Positions 1-8,897 are shown, counted from the first letter of the stretch. The stretch is 64,000 nucleotides of DNA from an uncultured Oscillospiraceae bacterium (GCA_910588105.1 CAJUQD010000005.1:1-64000); one strand, 5' to 3'. The notes: generated by a model not told the origin, from the sequence alone. A program made the numbers and translations.

Positions 1-499
1 CCTCCGCACAGTAGGTGAAGTAGTCCTCGGCCCGGACGCCGCGCTTGAGGATGACTTTGCGCTCCGGCTTGCGGATCACCTGGACAAAGACGCTCTGTAG
101 GTTTTCCATATCGACGGTATCCTTTCTCAGCTCCTTGAATTTCACACCATAGGGGATAAACAGCCGGATGGGGACGGGGTCCTTTGCATAGTCCCCGGGG
201 TTGCATCCAAATTCCCTGTGGAAGGCGCGGGTGAACCCGTCCACACTCTGAAAGCCGCAGTCATAGGCCGCGTCGGTGACAAAGCACTGCTCACGCTTCA
301 GACGCATGGCGGAACGGGACAGGCGCATCCGGCGGATATATTCCGCTGGCGTGAGTCCCACGCAGTCCTTAAAGAGACGGTAAGAGTGCCAGGGAGAAAA
401 GAGCGATACCTCGGAGAGAGTTGTCAACGTGATCTCCTCGTCTAGATGGACCTCAATAAAGTCCTGCATCCGCTGGACGGCTTCAAGCTGTTGATTCAA
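1..499 (-). CDS. AraC-family transcriptional regulator, 3' end cut by window edge
   Basis: The reverse strand reads continuously from a TTG start at 499 to the window edge, giving about 166 codons. The N-terminal part is an AraC-type double helix-turn-helix with residues such as LFSPWHSYRLFKD and FQSVDGFTRAFHREFG. It is followed by the start of a GyrI-like effector-binding region (VPVRLFIPYGVKF). The TTG start is chosen because a GGAGG site lies about eight bases upstream and the protein then begins a few residues before the first recognition helix. Such proteins usually sense small amphipathic ligands and control nearby genes, but the target is not visible here. The C-terminus lies outside the window. 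Confidence 0.8.
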   Translation of the reverse strand, partial: MNQQLEAVQRMQDFIEVHLDEEITLTTLSEVSLFSPWHSYRLFKDCVGLTPAEYIRRMRLSRSAMRLKREQCFVTDAAYDCGFQSVDGFTRAFHREFGCNPGDYAKDPVPIRLFIPYGVKFKELRKDTVDMENLQSVFVQVIRKPERKVILKRGVRAEDYFTYCAE

Positions 500-565
500 G
501 TCAATCACCTCCACCTGCGCCTCACATCTTACCACGTCCAGCGCCAGACTGCTCGACTTTTTTTG

Positions 566-822
566 CTATCCAGAACTACACGTAGTGCCGGTGGCCGTTG
601 CTTCCGCCCGGTCCAGCAGGCCCATCAGCTCCCGGCACGCATCCCGTTCCTCCAGGCTGTCATCCAGTACGCCGCAGGGCAGCTCCGCCGGGACAGTAGG
701 ACTTCCGCCACATGGGCGACGGCAGGGTTGCTGGAGGTCACCGTATAGTCCGAACGGGCCGACGTGGCCATCGCCATGGTGAGCATCAGCGCCACCCCGG
801 CCATCGTCAGCAGTTTCTTCAT
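566..822 (-). pseudogene. Small secreted protein, probably frameshifted
   Basis: A second start at 822 opens a signal-peptide sequence (MKKLLTMAGVALMLTMAMAT) in a different frame from the preceding gene, which it overlaps. The frame stops at 625 after residues that look out of place. From about 700 the other frame gives a more protein-like acidic tail (LDDSLEERDACRELMGLLDR). Joining the two frames near 700 would make an exported protein of about 85 residues, so a one-base indel is the simplest reading. The overlap with the upstream gene suggests translational coupling. The function is unknown. Confidence 0.45.
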
Positions 823-1720
823 AGCTCATGCGCTCCTTTCGTTTCATCACAAAGCAGGTTCCGCCCGCGCCGGCGGCCAGGGCGGCCAAACCGAGCACTG
901 TCATAACCGGCCGCCCCGCTCCGGCCTGCGGCTGGTCCTCCTTCGCCACAGGCTCCGGATCAACAGAGGCGATAGGGGTACCGGTAAAGATGACGGTATA
1001 GCGGATGACCGTCACGCCGGTACGGTACACCTCTCCAGTGTAATTGGCGGTAGTCGTGTAGCCGGTGACATAGCTGACCGACTTGCTGCCGCCGTAGGTG
1101 CAGATAGCGGTAAACCGGTCTCCGATCTCGTAGTCATCGGCATTATAGGTATTATCAGTCTGCCACTGGATGTCCTGGAGTTTCAGCGTCCGGCCCCCCT
1201 CTGTAATGGTCTTGGGCAGATGGTTGGCATCGGCGCTGGCCAGGTTGGGATAGCTGCGGGTGGCTGTGACAGGCTTGGTGGAGCTGCCATACCCGGCAGG
1301 TTCGGTCTTGATGCTGTCCAGCACCAAATGGAGGGTGCCGGTAAAACCGTCCTCCGTAGTGGTCTCCTTCTCCTGGGGCAGCAGTTCAAGGACGGTTTCC
1401 ATGTCCTTCTTGGCACTGTCCACAGTTTCCGTCTGGGTGATGGTCTGGGTCTCGGATCCGATGATCACCTCCCGCAGAATGTCGGTGCATTCATATCTGG
1501 ACCCGTCCCGCTCAAACGCCTCCATGGGAAGCGTAGCAAGGTCCATGTTGGGCGAGAGGTCATAGACCTTGCGGATTTCCCTGGAATCCTGGTCGATGAT
1601 GATGTCCACCGGCAGCAGGGCCTCCGGGTCCGCCAGATCTACAGACGCTGCCCCGGCGGGCAGCACCAGCGTCGTCAGCACCAGAAGCGATACCAACAGG
1701 GAAATGAACCTTTTTTTCAT
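566..1720 (-). CDS. Secreted, C-terminally anchored protein of an integrative-element remnant
   Basis: The protein begins with a clear signal peptide (MKKRFISLLVSLLVLTTLVL, then PAGA). An extracytoplasmic domain of about 260 residues follows, then a C-terminal membrane segment near residues 275-295 ending in the basic MKRKER. I do not recognise a named family. Its place directly downstream of a VirB2/TrbC-like membrane protein suggests a surface component of a conjugative module. The last roughly 85 codons run out of frame over a second start at 822 and have an unnatural composition. The true end is therefore probably just after the basic anchor, and a frameshift is likely in this stretch. 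The 566 stop is only the formal end of the open frame. Confidence 0.6.
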   Translation of the reverse strand: MKKRFISLLVSLLVLTTLVLPAGAASVDLADPEALLPVDIIIDQDSREIRKVYDLSPNMDLATLPMEAFERDGSRYECTDILREVIIGSETQTITQTETVDSAKKDMETVLELLPQEKETTTEDGFTGTLHLVLDSIKTEPAGYGSSTKPVTATRSYPNLASADANHLPKTITEGGRTLKLQDIQWQTDNTYNADDYEIGDRFTAICTYGGSKSVSYVTGYTTTANYTGEVYRTGVTVIRYTVIFTGTPIASVDPEPVAKEDQPQAGAGRPVMTVLGLAALAAGAGGTCFVMKRKERMSYEETADDGRGGADAHHGDGHVGPFGLYGDLQQPCRRPCGGSPTVPAELPCGVLDDSLEERDACRELMGLLDRAEATATGTTCSSG

Positions 1721-1765
1721 TGGGCGTTTCCTCCTTTTTGGGTTGTGTGGTTCATTTGCGGTTGC

Positions 1766-2146
1766 TCAGGGGGTGTACTGTCCGCCCTGGATCAGCGGCT
1801 GCAGGTATGCCACCGCGAATCCCAGCGTGTTGAGGACGATCCACGTCACCACGATCCGTTTGAGCCAGCTGGTGGCCTCGGCAACCGCCCGCTCGTTGCG
1901 GGAGATCATGCGCACCAGCAGCGCCACAGCTGCGGCTGTCACGCCCACGATAGTGGAGATGCCCACCAGCTGGCCGTAGACGTCCGCAATGATCGTGGAA
2001 AAGCTGGTCCACATGGTGTCGGCTGCTGCGGCAGGCTGTGCGGTCAGCAGCATCATGTAGCAGGCAGACGCTGCCGCTTGTACCCGGCGCTGCAGCCTTG
2101 CCGATCTGGGGCTGATGGTGTGCTTCTCGTACTCTTTTTCCGCCAT
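1766..2146 (-). CDS. VirB2/TrbC-like small membrane protein of a conjugation module
   Basis: The protein has 126 residues with an N-terminal basic stretch, a hydrophobic segment ending at QPAAAAD that looks like a cleaved leader, and two further membrane segments (VGVTAAAVALLV and IVVTWIVLNTLGFAVAYL). This layout matches pilin-like VirB2/TrbC proteins of type IV secretion systems in Firmicutes integrative elements. The start at 2146 is chosen because an AAGGAGG site lies five bases upstream; longer frames lack one. The secreted protein at 566-1720 follows 45 bases downstream. The family assignment rests on topology and context, not on a catalytic motif. Confidence 0.6.
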   Translation of the reverse strand: MAEKEYEKHTISPRSARLQRRVQAAASACYMMLLTAQPAAAADTMWTSFSTIIADVYGQLVGISTIVGVTAAAVALLVRMISRNERAVAEATSWLKRIVVTWIVLNTLGFAVAYLQPLIQGGQYTP

Positions 2147-2327
2147 ACAGGTTCCTCCTTCCTGATAATCTGGGCAGCAAAAAGCGCCGGGCCGCAGGGA
2201 AGCCAAAGGCTCTCTGCGGGACCGGCGCACTGCCCGTGCCCACTTTTGGACGCTACCATCATACCACATTTACACTCCCCATGTCATCAGCGGCAGCGCT
2301 GCCAATTTTCCTGCCATTTTTCTGCCA

Positions 2328-2957
2328 TCAGTTTCCCTCCAGTAAGGTCAGAATCTCCAGCCATGCGTCCAGACACCCCGCTGGGGCCGTCCAGAGCCGG
2401 ATGGAGAGGATGTTGACCGCCTGCTGTCGGAGCCGGTAGTAGTGCCGGTCCGAGATGTCCAGTCGGTACAGGATCTCCTGATGCGTAAGCTTGTCCGGGG
2501 TGACAAAGGTCTGGAAAATGATATTATACATCATCTCTCCGTTCCCCGGCTTCTGCCGCAATACCGTCAGGGCATCGTTGATCCGGTCCAGCAGCAGCCG
2601 GGACTGTTTGATACTCAACATCCGATGCTCCAGCCGGGTGTTCCCCATGGCCAGCTGAGTATCCACCATGCTGAGTAGGGCGTCCAAGTCCTTCAGCGGG
2701 CGGTCCAGCTCCTCTGCCACCTGCTCCGGGAAGCATTCCAGCGCCCAGACGATGTCCCGGTAGTGCTTGAGCATCATCTGAGTGTTATGGTACATATTGC
2801 GGCGCAGAGCCTGTTCCGCCTGACGGGCTTTTTCATTTACAATGCTGGGGTCTTCCACGATCCCCCGGCGCTCCAGCAGCGCAATCAGCTGTTCCGTTTG
2901 GGGAGAAAATTCATTTTGCGGCAATTCACCACAAAGGGTCGCCTTCAAATCTGCCAT
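2328..2957 (-). CDS. ArpU/sigma-like helix-turn-helix protein
   Basis: The protein has 209 residues and is mostly helical. The C-terminal motif LTHQEILYRLDISDRHYYRL, continuing into RQQAVNILS, resembles the sigma-70 region-4-like helix-turn-helix of ArpU and related phage or element regulators. The N-terminal two thirds have no motif I recognise. The start at 2957 is preferred over 2972 because the GGAGG ribosome site spans the latter codon and sits eight bases before the former. The gene overlaps by 32 bases the end of the interrupted gene upstream, once its insertion is removed, which suggests they formed one operon. Confidence 0.55.
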   Translation of the reverse strand: MADLKATLCGELPQNEFSPQTEQLIALLERRGIVEDPSIVNEKARQAEQALRRNMYHNTQMMLKHYRDIVWALECFPEQVAEELDRPLKDLDALLSMVDTQLAMGNTRLEHRMLSIKQSRLLLDRINDALTVLRQKPGNGEMMYNIIFQTFVTPDKLTHQEILYRLDISDRHYYRLRQQAVNILSIRLWTAPAGCLDAWLEILTLLEGN

Positions 2958-4183
2958 AGTCAATACCTCCAAAATCGAATGGCGGGCCGGTTTTTTGATC
3001 GGCTCTGGGCAAATGTCCAGATTCGACCGGGGAATACCCCTCTTTACCTTGGCAGTCCTCTATGAAACTCTTATAATACCTACACGGAGAAAAATACGCG
3101 CGCGTTATATAGCAATCTGAAACTGCAATACGGCGCTGCTCTGCCGGGACAGCAGGCTGAGGCTGTTCCAGCATGGACGGTATGACCTTCCGGCTGTACC
3201 AGGTAATCCACCGATTCAGCCGCTCATGGTCACTGCCGCTTTTGGAATGAGTTTTTTCGCCCCAAATGCGTATTTCCTCCAAAATACGTTTAATCTGATT
3301 AGGCGCCGTTTGAAAATTGGCAATATGCCCAGCGGCAAGGGATTTTTTCGCCGGGCAAGGCGATTTGGCGCAGAAATACTTTGTGTATTTCAAGGCAAAG
3401 CAACGCAGCTCGGCGGAAAAAGGCCCGCCGATTGGGCGTGTTGACAATTTTCAAACAAGCCCTAGATTCTGGGAGAGAGAAAGAGGTTCCTGCTGGGTAG
3501 CCGGTGTTGAAGATCAGGCAGCCAAAAGAGCCGGGCAGCTTATACAGCGGGAAGGCATCCGCATGTTTTTTGAAAAAGCGCCAGACCTTTGTCTTTTCCC
3601 ATCCCCAACGACAGCCAAGGGTTTCCAGGGTCAAAACAGCACCATACTTCCCATATTGGACTGCAGGCGCTATATGAGAAAACGCATTGCCGGGATCCTG
3701 CCATACCGTGTGGCACCAGAGATCCAGCCATGCGTCTGCCTCATCAAAGTAATCGTGCGCCTCCACGAGGCGCTGGGTGATGTTTCTGGGCAGGCACAGG
3801 AAGCCATAGCCCGGGGTAGTATAGACAGCCTCGGTCCCCATGCAGGGTTCACCGAAGCACTGGACCACCCAATTCTTAATCTGATAAGTGAGTTTCTTTG
3901 TTTTTGGATTCAGTTCATAGCCTATGTAGCTCAGTTGGACCAACTTGTCCATCATCTCCAGGGCCTTGTTCCGGTTCTTGATGCCCAAAATGCTCTTGAG
4001 CCCTACGATATCGCCTGCCCAGGAGCCGATGGTGACCTGATTGACATATCTGCAATAGCGGGCCTGTCCGTTTCGGACGGCCGCTCTGGAAGCCAGCCGC
4101 GCCCAGGTACCCATGATACCTTTTCCGGCCGGCATTTGATTGCGGGGGAGCTTTACCCATTGGTACTTTAATAGGCACTTCAC
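2926..4183 (-). pseudogene. Integrative-element winged-helix-like protein, split by a 163 bp repeat insertion
   Basis: The frame starts at a GTG at 4183 with GGAGG eight bases upstream. It encodes a basic, Trp-rich protein with an apparent winged-helix region (VNQVTIGSWAGDIVGLKSIL) typical of replication or regulatory proteins of clostridial integrative elements. At 3300-3464 the frame enters a mobile repeat. Removing 163 bases (one TA plus the element) joins LPES directly to NQIKRILEEIRIWGEKTHSK and restores one frame of 364 codons plus stop ending at 2926. This exact in-frame repair shows that an intact gene was interrupted. The present product would be truncated or carry a foreign tail. 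Confidence 0.7.
3300..3464 (+). mobile_element. TA-flanked palindromic repeat (MITE-like), copy A
   Basis: This is a 165-base unit, counted with both flanking TA pairs. It starts TAGGCGCCGTTTGAAAATTG and ends with the complementary CAATTTTCAAACAAGCCCTA. The interior is an imperfect long dyad around AAATAC-TTTGT-GTATTT. It interrupts the element gene at 2926-4183, and removing element plus one TA restores the reading frame. Near-identical copies lie at 9601, 15580 and 62673 in the same orientation. Confidence 0.9.
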
Positions 4184-4450
4184 CTGGCTGGCCTCCTTCT
4201 TTGTTATGGATTGAAAAAAGCCCAGCTCCGTGCTAAACTAAATTGCATTTTTAGATGTAACTGATAAATGGAACTATAATAACTGTCGTATGTGGGTTTT
4301 TATCAATCCAAACGCTGATCATCCGATTTACAAATATCAGCTTAATTCATGGTTCAAAAATTACGGTGCGCACATTGATGGATTTGAATATGACAACTAT
4401 TAATTTGTTCTACGAATGCAATCAAAAAATATTCAGAAAGAAGAGCTTTT
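4184..4450. other. AT-rich divergent intergenic region
   Basis: This 267-base stretch separates the divergent element gene and the AmmeMemoRadiSam locus and is clearly richer in A and T than its surroundings. It must carry the promoters of both, but I could not settle on a convincing pair of boxes. A weak AAGAAGAG ribosome site precedes the ATG at 4451. No gene was recognised in it. Confidence 0.4.
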
Positions 4451-5839
4451 ATGACCATCCTTGGTTCTATCATCCTTCCTCATCCGCCCATCATCGTCCC
4501 CACTGTAGGGCGCGGCCAGGAACGGGAAGTCCAGGACACCATCGACGCCTACCGCGCCGCTGCCAAACAAGCCGCTGCATGGGAGCCGGAGGTGTTGATT
4601 GTCACCTCTCCCCACACCGTCATGTACGCCGATTACTTCCACATCTCACCCGGCAAGGGCGCGTCCGGCGATATGTCCGCCTTCGGCGCAGCTCAAACCC
4701 GGCTGACGGCGAAATATGACATGGAACTGCGGAAGGAGATCATCCACCAGGTGGAAAACGCCGGCATCCGGGCTGGAACCCTGGGGGAAAAGGATCCCTC
4801 CCTGGATCACGGCACCTTTCTCCCGCTGTACTTCTTTCAGGAGGCGGGGGTGAACTGTCCCATCCTGCGCATCGGGCTGTCCGGGTTTTCGCCTCTGGAG
4901 CATTACCGGCTGGGCCAGTGCATCGCCAAAGCAGTGGACAAGCTGGGCCGCAAAGCGGTGTTCGTGGCCAGCGGCGACCTGTCCCACAAGCTGAAAGACG
5001 ACGGCCCCTACGGCTACGCCCCGGAGGGCCCGGTCTTTGACCGCCGCGTGACCCAGGCCATGGCGGACGGGGATTTTTTGAAATTCCTCACAATGGATGC
5101 CGGACTTTGCGAACAGGCGGCGGAATGCGGCCTGCGCTCCTTCCAAATCATGGCCGGGGCGCTGGACGGTCTGGCTGTGTCCCCTGCCCTGCTCAGCTAC
5201 GAGGGAACCTTCGGCGTGGGCTACGGCGTGGCCGTCTTCACAGTAACCGGCCCGGACGAGAACCGCCGTTTTGCGCGGCAGTGCGAGGAGTTGGAACACG
5301 CCCGTCTGGCAGAGCGTAAGGCGGCCGAGGACCCCTGGGTTAAGCTGGCCCGGCTGTCGCTGGAGACCTATGTACGCACAGGAAAACAGCTGGACACACT
5401 GCCGGACGGTCTGCCCGGCGAGATGACAAGCAGAGCCGCCGGTGCGTTTGTCTCTCTACATGCCCACGGCCAGCTGCGGGGCTGTATCGGAACCACAGGG
5501 CCGACCACAAACAGCGTGGCCTGGGAGATCGTCCAGAATGCCGTTTCCGCCTGCTCCAGGGACCCCCGGTTTGCGCCGGTGCGGGCGAACGAGCTGAACA
5601 GTCTGGAGTACAGCGTGGACGTTCTGGGGGAACCGGAGGACATCTCCTCTCCGGCGGAGCTGGATATCAAGCGGTACGGCGTCATTGTGTCCTGCGGCGG
5701 CAGGCGGGGCCTGCTGCTGCCCGACCTGGAGGGTGTGGACACGATAGAACAGCAAATTGACATCGCCCGCCAGAAGGGCGGCATCAGCAGCCGGGAGCAA
5801 TACACTCTGGAGCGGTTCGAGGTGGTGCGGCACACATGA
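4451..5839 (+). CDS. amrB-amrA: Fused AmmeMemoRadiSam protein B (Memo-like) and protein A (AMMECR1)
   Basis: Residues 1 to about 265 match the Memo / class III extradiol dioxygenase-like family: an early ILPHPPIIVP, then SPHTVMYADYF, DHGTFLPLYF and the conserved ASGDLSHKL. Residues from about 290 to 462 match the AMMECR1 family, including LRGCIGT near residue 345 and EYSVDVLGEPE. These two families usually come as separate proteins beside a radical SAM enzyme, and here they are one polypeptide of 462 residues. The downstream radical SAM gene starts inside the stop codon (ATGA), so the two are translationally coupled. The biochemical role of the trio is not established; a protein or small-molecule modification is the common guess. 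Confidence 0.9.
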   Translation: MTILGSIILPHPPIIVPTVGRGQEREVQDTIDAYRAAAKQAAAWEPEVLIVTSPHTVMYADYFHISPGKGASGDMSAFGAAQTRLTAKYDMELRKEIIHQVENAGIRAGTLGEKDPSLDHGTFLPLYFFQEAGVNCPILRIGLSGFSPLEHYRLGQCIAKAVDKLGRKAVFVASGDLSHKLKDDGPYGYAPEGPVFDRRVTQAMADGDFLKFLTMDAGLCEQAAECGLRSFQIMAGALDGLAVSPALLSYEGTFGVGYGVAVFTVTGPDENRRFARQCEELEHARLAERKAAEDPWVKLARLSLETYVRTGKQLDTLPDGLPGEMTSRAAGAFVSLHAHGQLRGCIGTTGPTTNSVAWEIVQNAVSACSRDPRFAPVRANELNSLEYSVDVLGEPEDISSPAELDIKRYGVIVSCGGRRGLLLPDLEGVDTIEQQIDIARQKGGISSREQYTLERFEVVRHT

Positions 5840-6663
5840 AAGCACTCTGTGAGCTGTGCTTCCACCACTGTGCGCTGGACGAAGGACAGACCGGGCTGTG
5901 CCGGGCCAGGGCCTGCCAAGACGGCAAAATCGTTTCCCTGAACTATGGAAAACTGACCAGCCTGGCCCTGGACCCCATTGAGAAAAAGCCTCTGCGCCGG
6001 TTCCATCCCGGAAGCCTTATTTTATCTGTGGGCAGTTTCGGCTGCAATATGCGCTGCCCCTTCTGCCAAAACCATGAAATTTCTATGGCTGGAGATAGTG
6101 GGATACCAACTGTGGAGGTGTCCCCGGAGCAGTTGGCCGCCCAAGCGGCGGAGCTTGTCCCCCATGGGAGCATCGGCGTGGCCTATACCTACAACGAACC
6201 GTTAACCGGCTATGAGTACGTCCGGGACTGCGCCGCGCTGGTCCATGAGCAGGGCATGGTCAATGTGCTGGTCACCAACGGGACGGTTGAGGAGGAACCC
6301 TGGCGGGCGCTGCTGCCCTTGGTTGACGCCGCCAACATCGACCTGAAGGGGTTTACACCCTCATGGTACCGGCGGCTGGGCGGGGACCTGGAGACGGTCA
6401 AGCGTTCCATTGTCCTGGCGGCAGAGCGGTGTCATGTGGAGGTGACCACCCTGCTCATTCCCGGAGAAAACGACAGCGAGGAGGAAATCCGGGAGCTGGC
6501 CCGCTGGCTGGCCTCAATCAGCCCGGAAATCCCTCTGCACCTGTCCCGGTTCTTCCCCCAGTACCAGATGGTAGACCGTCTGCCGACGCCCGTAGAGCAG
6601 GTCTACCGGCTTTCTGAGGCAGCACAGGAATATCTGTCTCATGTCTACACTGGAAACTGCTGA
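5836..6663 (+). CDS. amrS: AmmeMemoRadiSam system radical SAM enzyme
   Basis: The 275-residue protein carries the radical SAM cluster motif C70-x3-C74-x2-C77 (GCNMRCPFC), preceded by a Cys-rich N-terminus (CELCFHHC and LCRARACQ) that may bind a second metal site. GVAYTYNEP, LVTNGT and ANIDLKGF are typical of the PflA-like branch. The start ATG overlaps the stop of the fused Memo-AMMECR1 gene by four bases. It should cleave S-adenosylmethionine to start a radical reaction; the substrate is unknown. The gene ends five bases before the convergent polymerase gene. Confidence 0.93.
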   Translation: MKALCELCFHHCALDEGQTGLCRARACQDGKIVSLNYGKLTSLALDPIEKKPLRRFHPGSLILSVGSFGCNMRCPFCQNHEISMAGDSGIPTVEVSPEQLAAQAAELVPHGSIGVAYTYNEPLTGYEYVRDCAALVHEQGMVNVLVTNGTVEEEPWRALLPLVDAANIDLKGFTPSWYRRLGGDLETVKRSIVLAAERCHVEVTTLLIPGENDSEEEIRELARWLASISPEIPLHLSRFFPQYQMVDRLPTPVEQVYRLSEAAQEYLSHVYTGNC

Positions 6664-6667
6664 GCCG

Positions 6668-7921
6668 CTATTCATGGAGTGTCCCCAAAAAGCCGATGGG
6701 ATGGATGATATGCTCCTCTTTGGCGTCCAGATCCAGAGCTGGGTCTGCAAGCGCAATGGCCCGGCGGATGCTATGATACCCGTACTTGCTTCGGATTTTG
6801 TCCAGCGTCCGATCGATGTCGGCCCGGCGCTGGGCTTTTTGCTCCTCCGGGAACAGCGACAACTGCACAACGCCGTCCGCCGGCGTCAGCCCGCTGGCTT
6901 TCACCGACAGGCTGCGCACAGGCTCCCTGCCGGTATGATGCCTTCGGAACAGCTCCATGGCCGTTTCCCAGATGTCCAATGTGTTCGCTGTGGGACGGTT
7001 CAGCTTGGCCTGCCGGTCGTAGGACAGCAGGCGGTTGTCCCGGATACCCAGAGCTACGGTAGAGCAAAGGCAGTTCTGCTCCCGGAGTCTGGCTCCCACG
7101 CTTTCGCATAGGGCCATGAGGGTAATCTTTACATCATCCTCACTGACCAAATCCCGGGGTGCAGTGGTGGAGTTACTAATACTCTTCATGGGCGGTACGG
7201 CATAATAGCGCCGGACGCCGGAGTGGTCCTGCCCATTGGCAAACTGGTGGAGCATGATGCCGTTTTTGCCCAGCAGCCAGTACAGAAGATCAGGATTGGC
7301 CTGGGCCAGCTCCCCAATCGTGGTGATCCCATACTGGTTCAGCTTCCGGGTGGTGGCAGGGCCCACATAAAGCAGGTCACTCACAGGAAGGCTCCAAGCC
7401 TTATCCCGATAGTTTTCCGGGGTGATGACCGTGGTGGCGTCCGGCTTTTTCATATCTGAGCCCAGTTTGGCAAATACTTTATTGAATGACACACCTACCG
7501 ATACGGTCAGCCCCAGCTCCCGCTTCATGCGGCCCCGGATATCATCGGCGATGGCCGGCCCTTCCCCAAACAGTCCCACAGAGCCGGTAACATCCAGCCA
7601 GCACTCGTCCAGACCGAAGGACTCCACTTGGTCCGTGTAACTGGTATAGATGCCCCTGGCTTGGGCAGAGAACGCGAGGTAACGCTCGTAATGGGCAGGG
7701 ACACAGACCAGGCCGGGGCACTGCTGCCGGGCCTCCCACAGCACCTGCCCGGTGCGGATGCCGAACCGTTTGGCAATATCGTTTTTGGCCAGCACAATGC
7801 CGTGGCGGACCTCCTCGTCTCCAGCCACCGCCACTGGCCTGTCCCGCAGCGTGGGATCATACAGGATCTCCACGCTGGCATAGAAATTGTTCATATCCGA
7901 ATGCAAAATCACAGGCTTCAT
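6668..7921 (-). CDS. dinB: Y-family DNA polymerase (DinB/UmuC type)
   Basis: The 417-residue protein opens with the catalytic palm motif ILHSDMNNFYASVE (metal-binding Asp and the tyrosine steric gate region). It continues with FGLDECWLDVTG, holding the second acidic pair, and SVGVSFNKVFAKLGSDMKKP, followed by a helix-hairpin-helix and little-finger domain. It copies damaged DNA with low fidelity. The start at 7921 is placed at MKPVILHSD because the family begins there. It is divergent, 53 bases away, from a YedK/HMCES gene that also handles DNA lesions. Pairs like this with DUF5348 are frequent cargo of Firmicutes integrative elements. No clear LexA box is visible between them. Confidence 0.9.
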   Translation of the reverse strand: MKPVILHSDMNNFYASVEILYDPTLRDRPVAVAGDEEVRHGIVLAKNDIAKRFGIRTGQVLWEARQQCPGLVCVPAHYERYLAFSAQARGIYTSYTDQVESFGLDECWLDVTGSVGLFGEGPAIADDIRGRMKRELGLTVSVGVSFNKVFAKLGSDMKKPDATTVITPENYRDKAWSLPVSDLLYVGPATTRKLNQYGITTIGELAQANPDLLYWLLGKNGIMLHQFANGQDHSGVRRYYAVPPMKSISNSTTAPRDLVSEDDVKITLMALCESVGARLREQNCLCSTVALGIRDNRLLSYDRQAKLNRPTANTLDIWETAMELFRRHHTGREPVRSLSVKASGLTPADGVVQLSLFPEEQKAQRRADIDRTLDKIRSKYGYHSIRRAIALADPALDLDAKEEHIIHPIGFLGTLHE

Positions 7922-7974
7922 GTCCTCAGTATATGAGGGCAGTCCGGCCTTCATCCTCGAAAGGAGTAAGCAGC

Positions 7975-8541
7975 ATGTGCGGAAGATACAGTTTAGCATC
8001 GGAGCAGTCCAAGGAAATCGCCCAGATTGTGGCCGAGGTGCAGGCGCGGTTTGGGGCTGCCAGCATCCATACCGGGGAGATATTTCCTACCAACGCCGCA
8101 CCTGTCCTGCTTCCGGACGGACAAAAAATGACCCCCAAGCCGATGACCTGGGGATTTCCCAGCTTCAAAGGCAAGGGGGTCATCATCAACGCACGGGGTG
8201 AGACGGCGCTGGATAAACCGATGTTTCGCCGATCCCTGCTGGAGCGGCGATGTATCGTGCCTACGACCGGCTTCTATGAATGGGATGGTCAAAAAAGGAA
8301 ATACCATTTTCGGCTGCCGGGGCAGGACAAGCTGTATCTGGCCGGGCTCTGGAACACTTTTCAGGGGGAGGAACGGTTTGTAATTCTGACAACTGCCCCC
8401 AATGACACTATCATCAATGTTCATGACCGGATGCCGGTCCTGCTGACGGATGATGAAGTGGTGCCTTGGCTCCATGATACTGGAATGGCCTCGGCAAAGT
8501 TGACAGCTTTGCAGCCAGCCTTGGAGAGTGCTGCCGTCTGA
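7975..8541 (+). CDS. SOS response-associated peptidase, YedK/HMCES type
   Basis: The 188-residue protein begins MCGRYSLAS, so Cys2 becomes the N-terminal catalytic residue that forms a covalent crosslink with abasic sites in single-stranded DNA. Other family signatures are INARGETA, the GFYEWD glutamate region and the late NVHDRMPVLL histidine. The start at 7975 is fixed by the need for Cys2 and by an AAGGAG site nine bases upstream. It lies back to back with the translesion polymerase, so both may respond to the same damage. The stop abuts the convergent DUF5348 gene. Confidence 0.92.
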   Translation: MCGRYSLASEQSKEIAQIVAEVQARFGAASIHTGEIFPTNAAPVLLPDGQKMTPKPMTWGFPSFKGKGVIINARGETALDKPMFRRSLLERRCIVPTTGFYEWDGQKRKYHFRLPGQDKLYLAGLWNTFQGEERFVILTTAPNDTIINVHDRMPVLLTDDEVVPWLHDTGMASAKLTALQPALESAAV

Positions 8542-8763
8542 TCACCAGCGGATGCGCACCCTCTGTCCCCACAGTGTCTCGATCTGAACGCCGACCAGAA
8601 ACCAGCCGCGGCTGTCCATCTCAATGCGGGTGGGTATCCATTGCTCGTTCAGCCAAATATCCATTGTGGTACCGCAATGAAGACCACCATAGCAGTCATC
8701 GCTGTTGAAACGGATATCGGCGCGACCGCTTTGCATATCGGGAATTAAAATGCCTTCTCTCAT
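8542..8763 (-). CDS. DUF5348 small protein
   Basis: The 73-residue product begins MREGILIPDMQSGRADIRF and has the Trp-rich core and basic end (GQRVRIRW) seen in the DUF5348 family of mobile elements and phages. Its function is unknown. The start at 8763 has an AGGAGC ribosome site at the right spacing, while a longer frame to 8832 does not. It converges on the YedK gene with no gap between the stop codons. Confidence 0.75.
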   Translation of the reverse strand: MREGILIPDMQSGRADIRFNSDDCYGGLHCGTTMDIWLNEQWIPTRIEMDSRGWFLVGVQIETLWGQRVRIRW

Positions 8764-8867
8764 ATTTGATGCTCCTATCTTAAAATAGTAAATACCCCAT
8801 GCCCACAAGTCAAACCTTGGCTTCTTGGGCATGGAGTATAATCAAGTTCAACTATTCATCCAAATGG

Positions 8868-8897
8868 TTGGTTTTGGTCTTAAAATTATGATAAAAT
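8868..8897 (+). promoter_or_regulatory. Promoter of the toxin-antitoxin pair
   Basis: A TTGGTT at 8868-8873 and a TAAAAT at 8892-8897 are separated by 18 bases, and the antitoxin ATG follows 24 bases after the -10 box. The region is AT-rich compared with its neighbours. Confidence 0.5.

Noticed and set aside
7922..7974. LexA box between the translesion polymerase and YedK genes
   Set aside because: I looked for the Firmicutes CGAAC-N4-GTTCG form and found no match in the 53 bases, so SOS control is not claimed.
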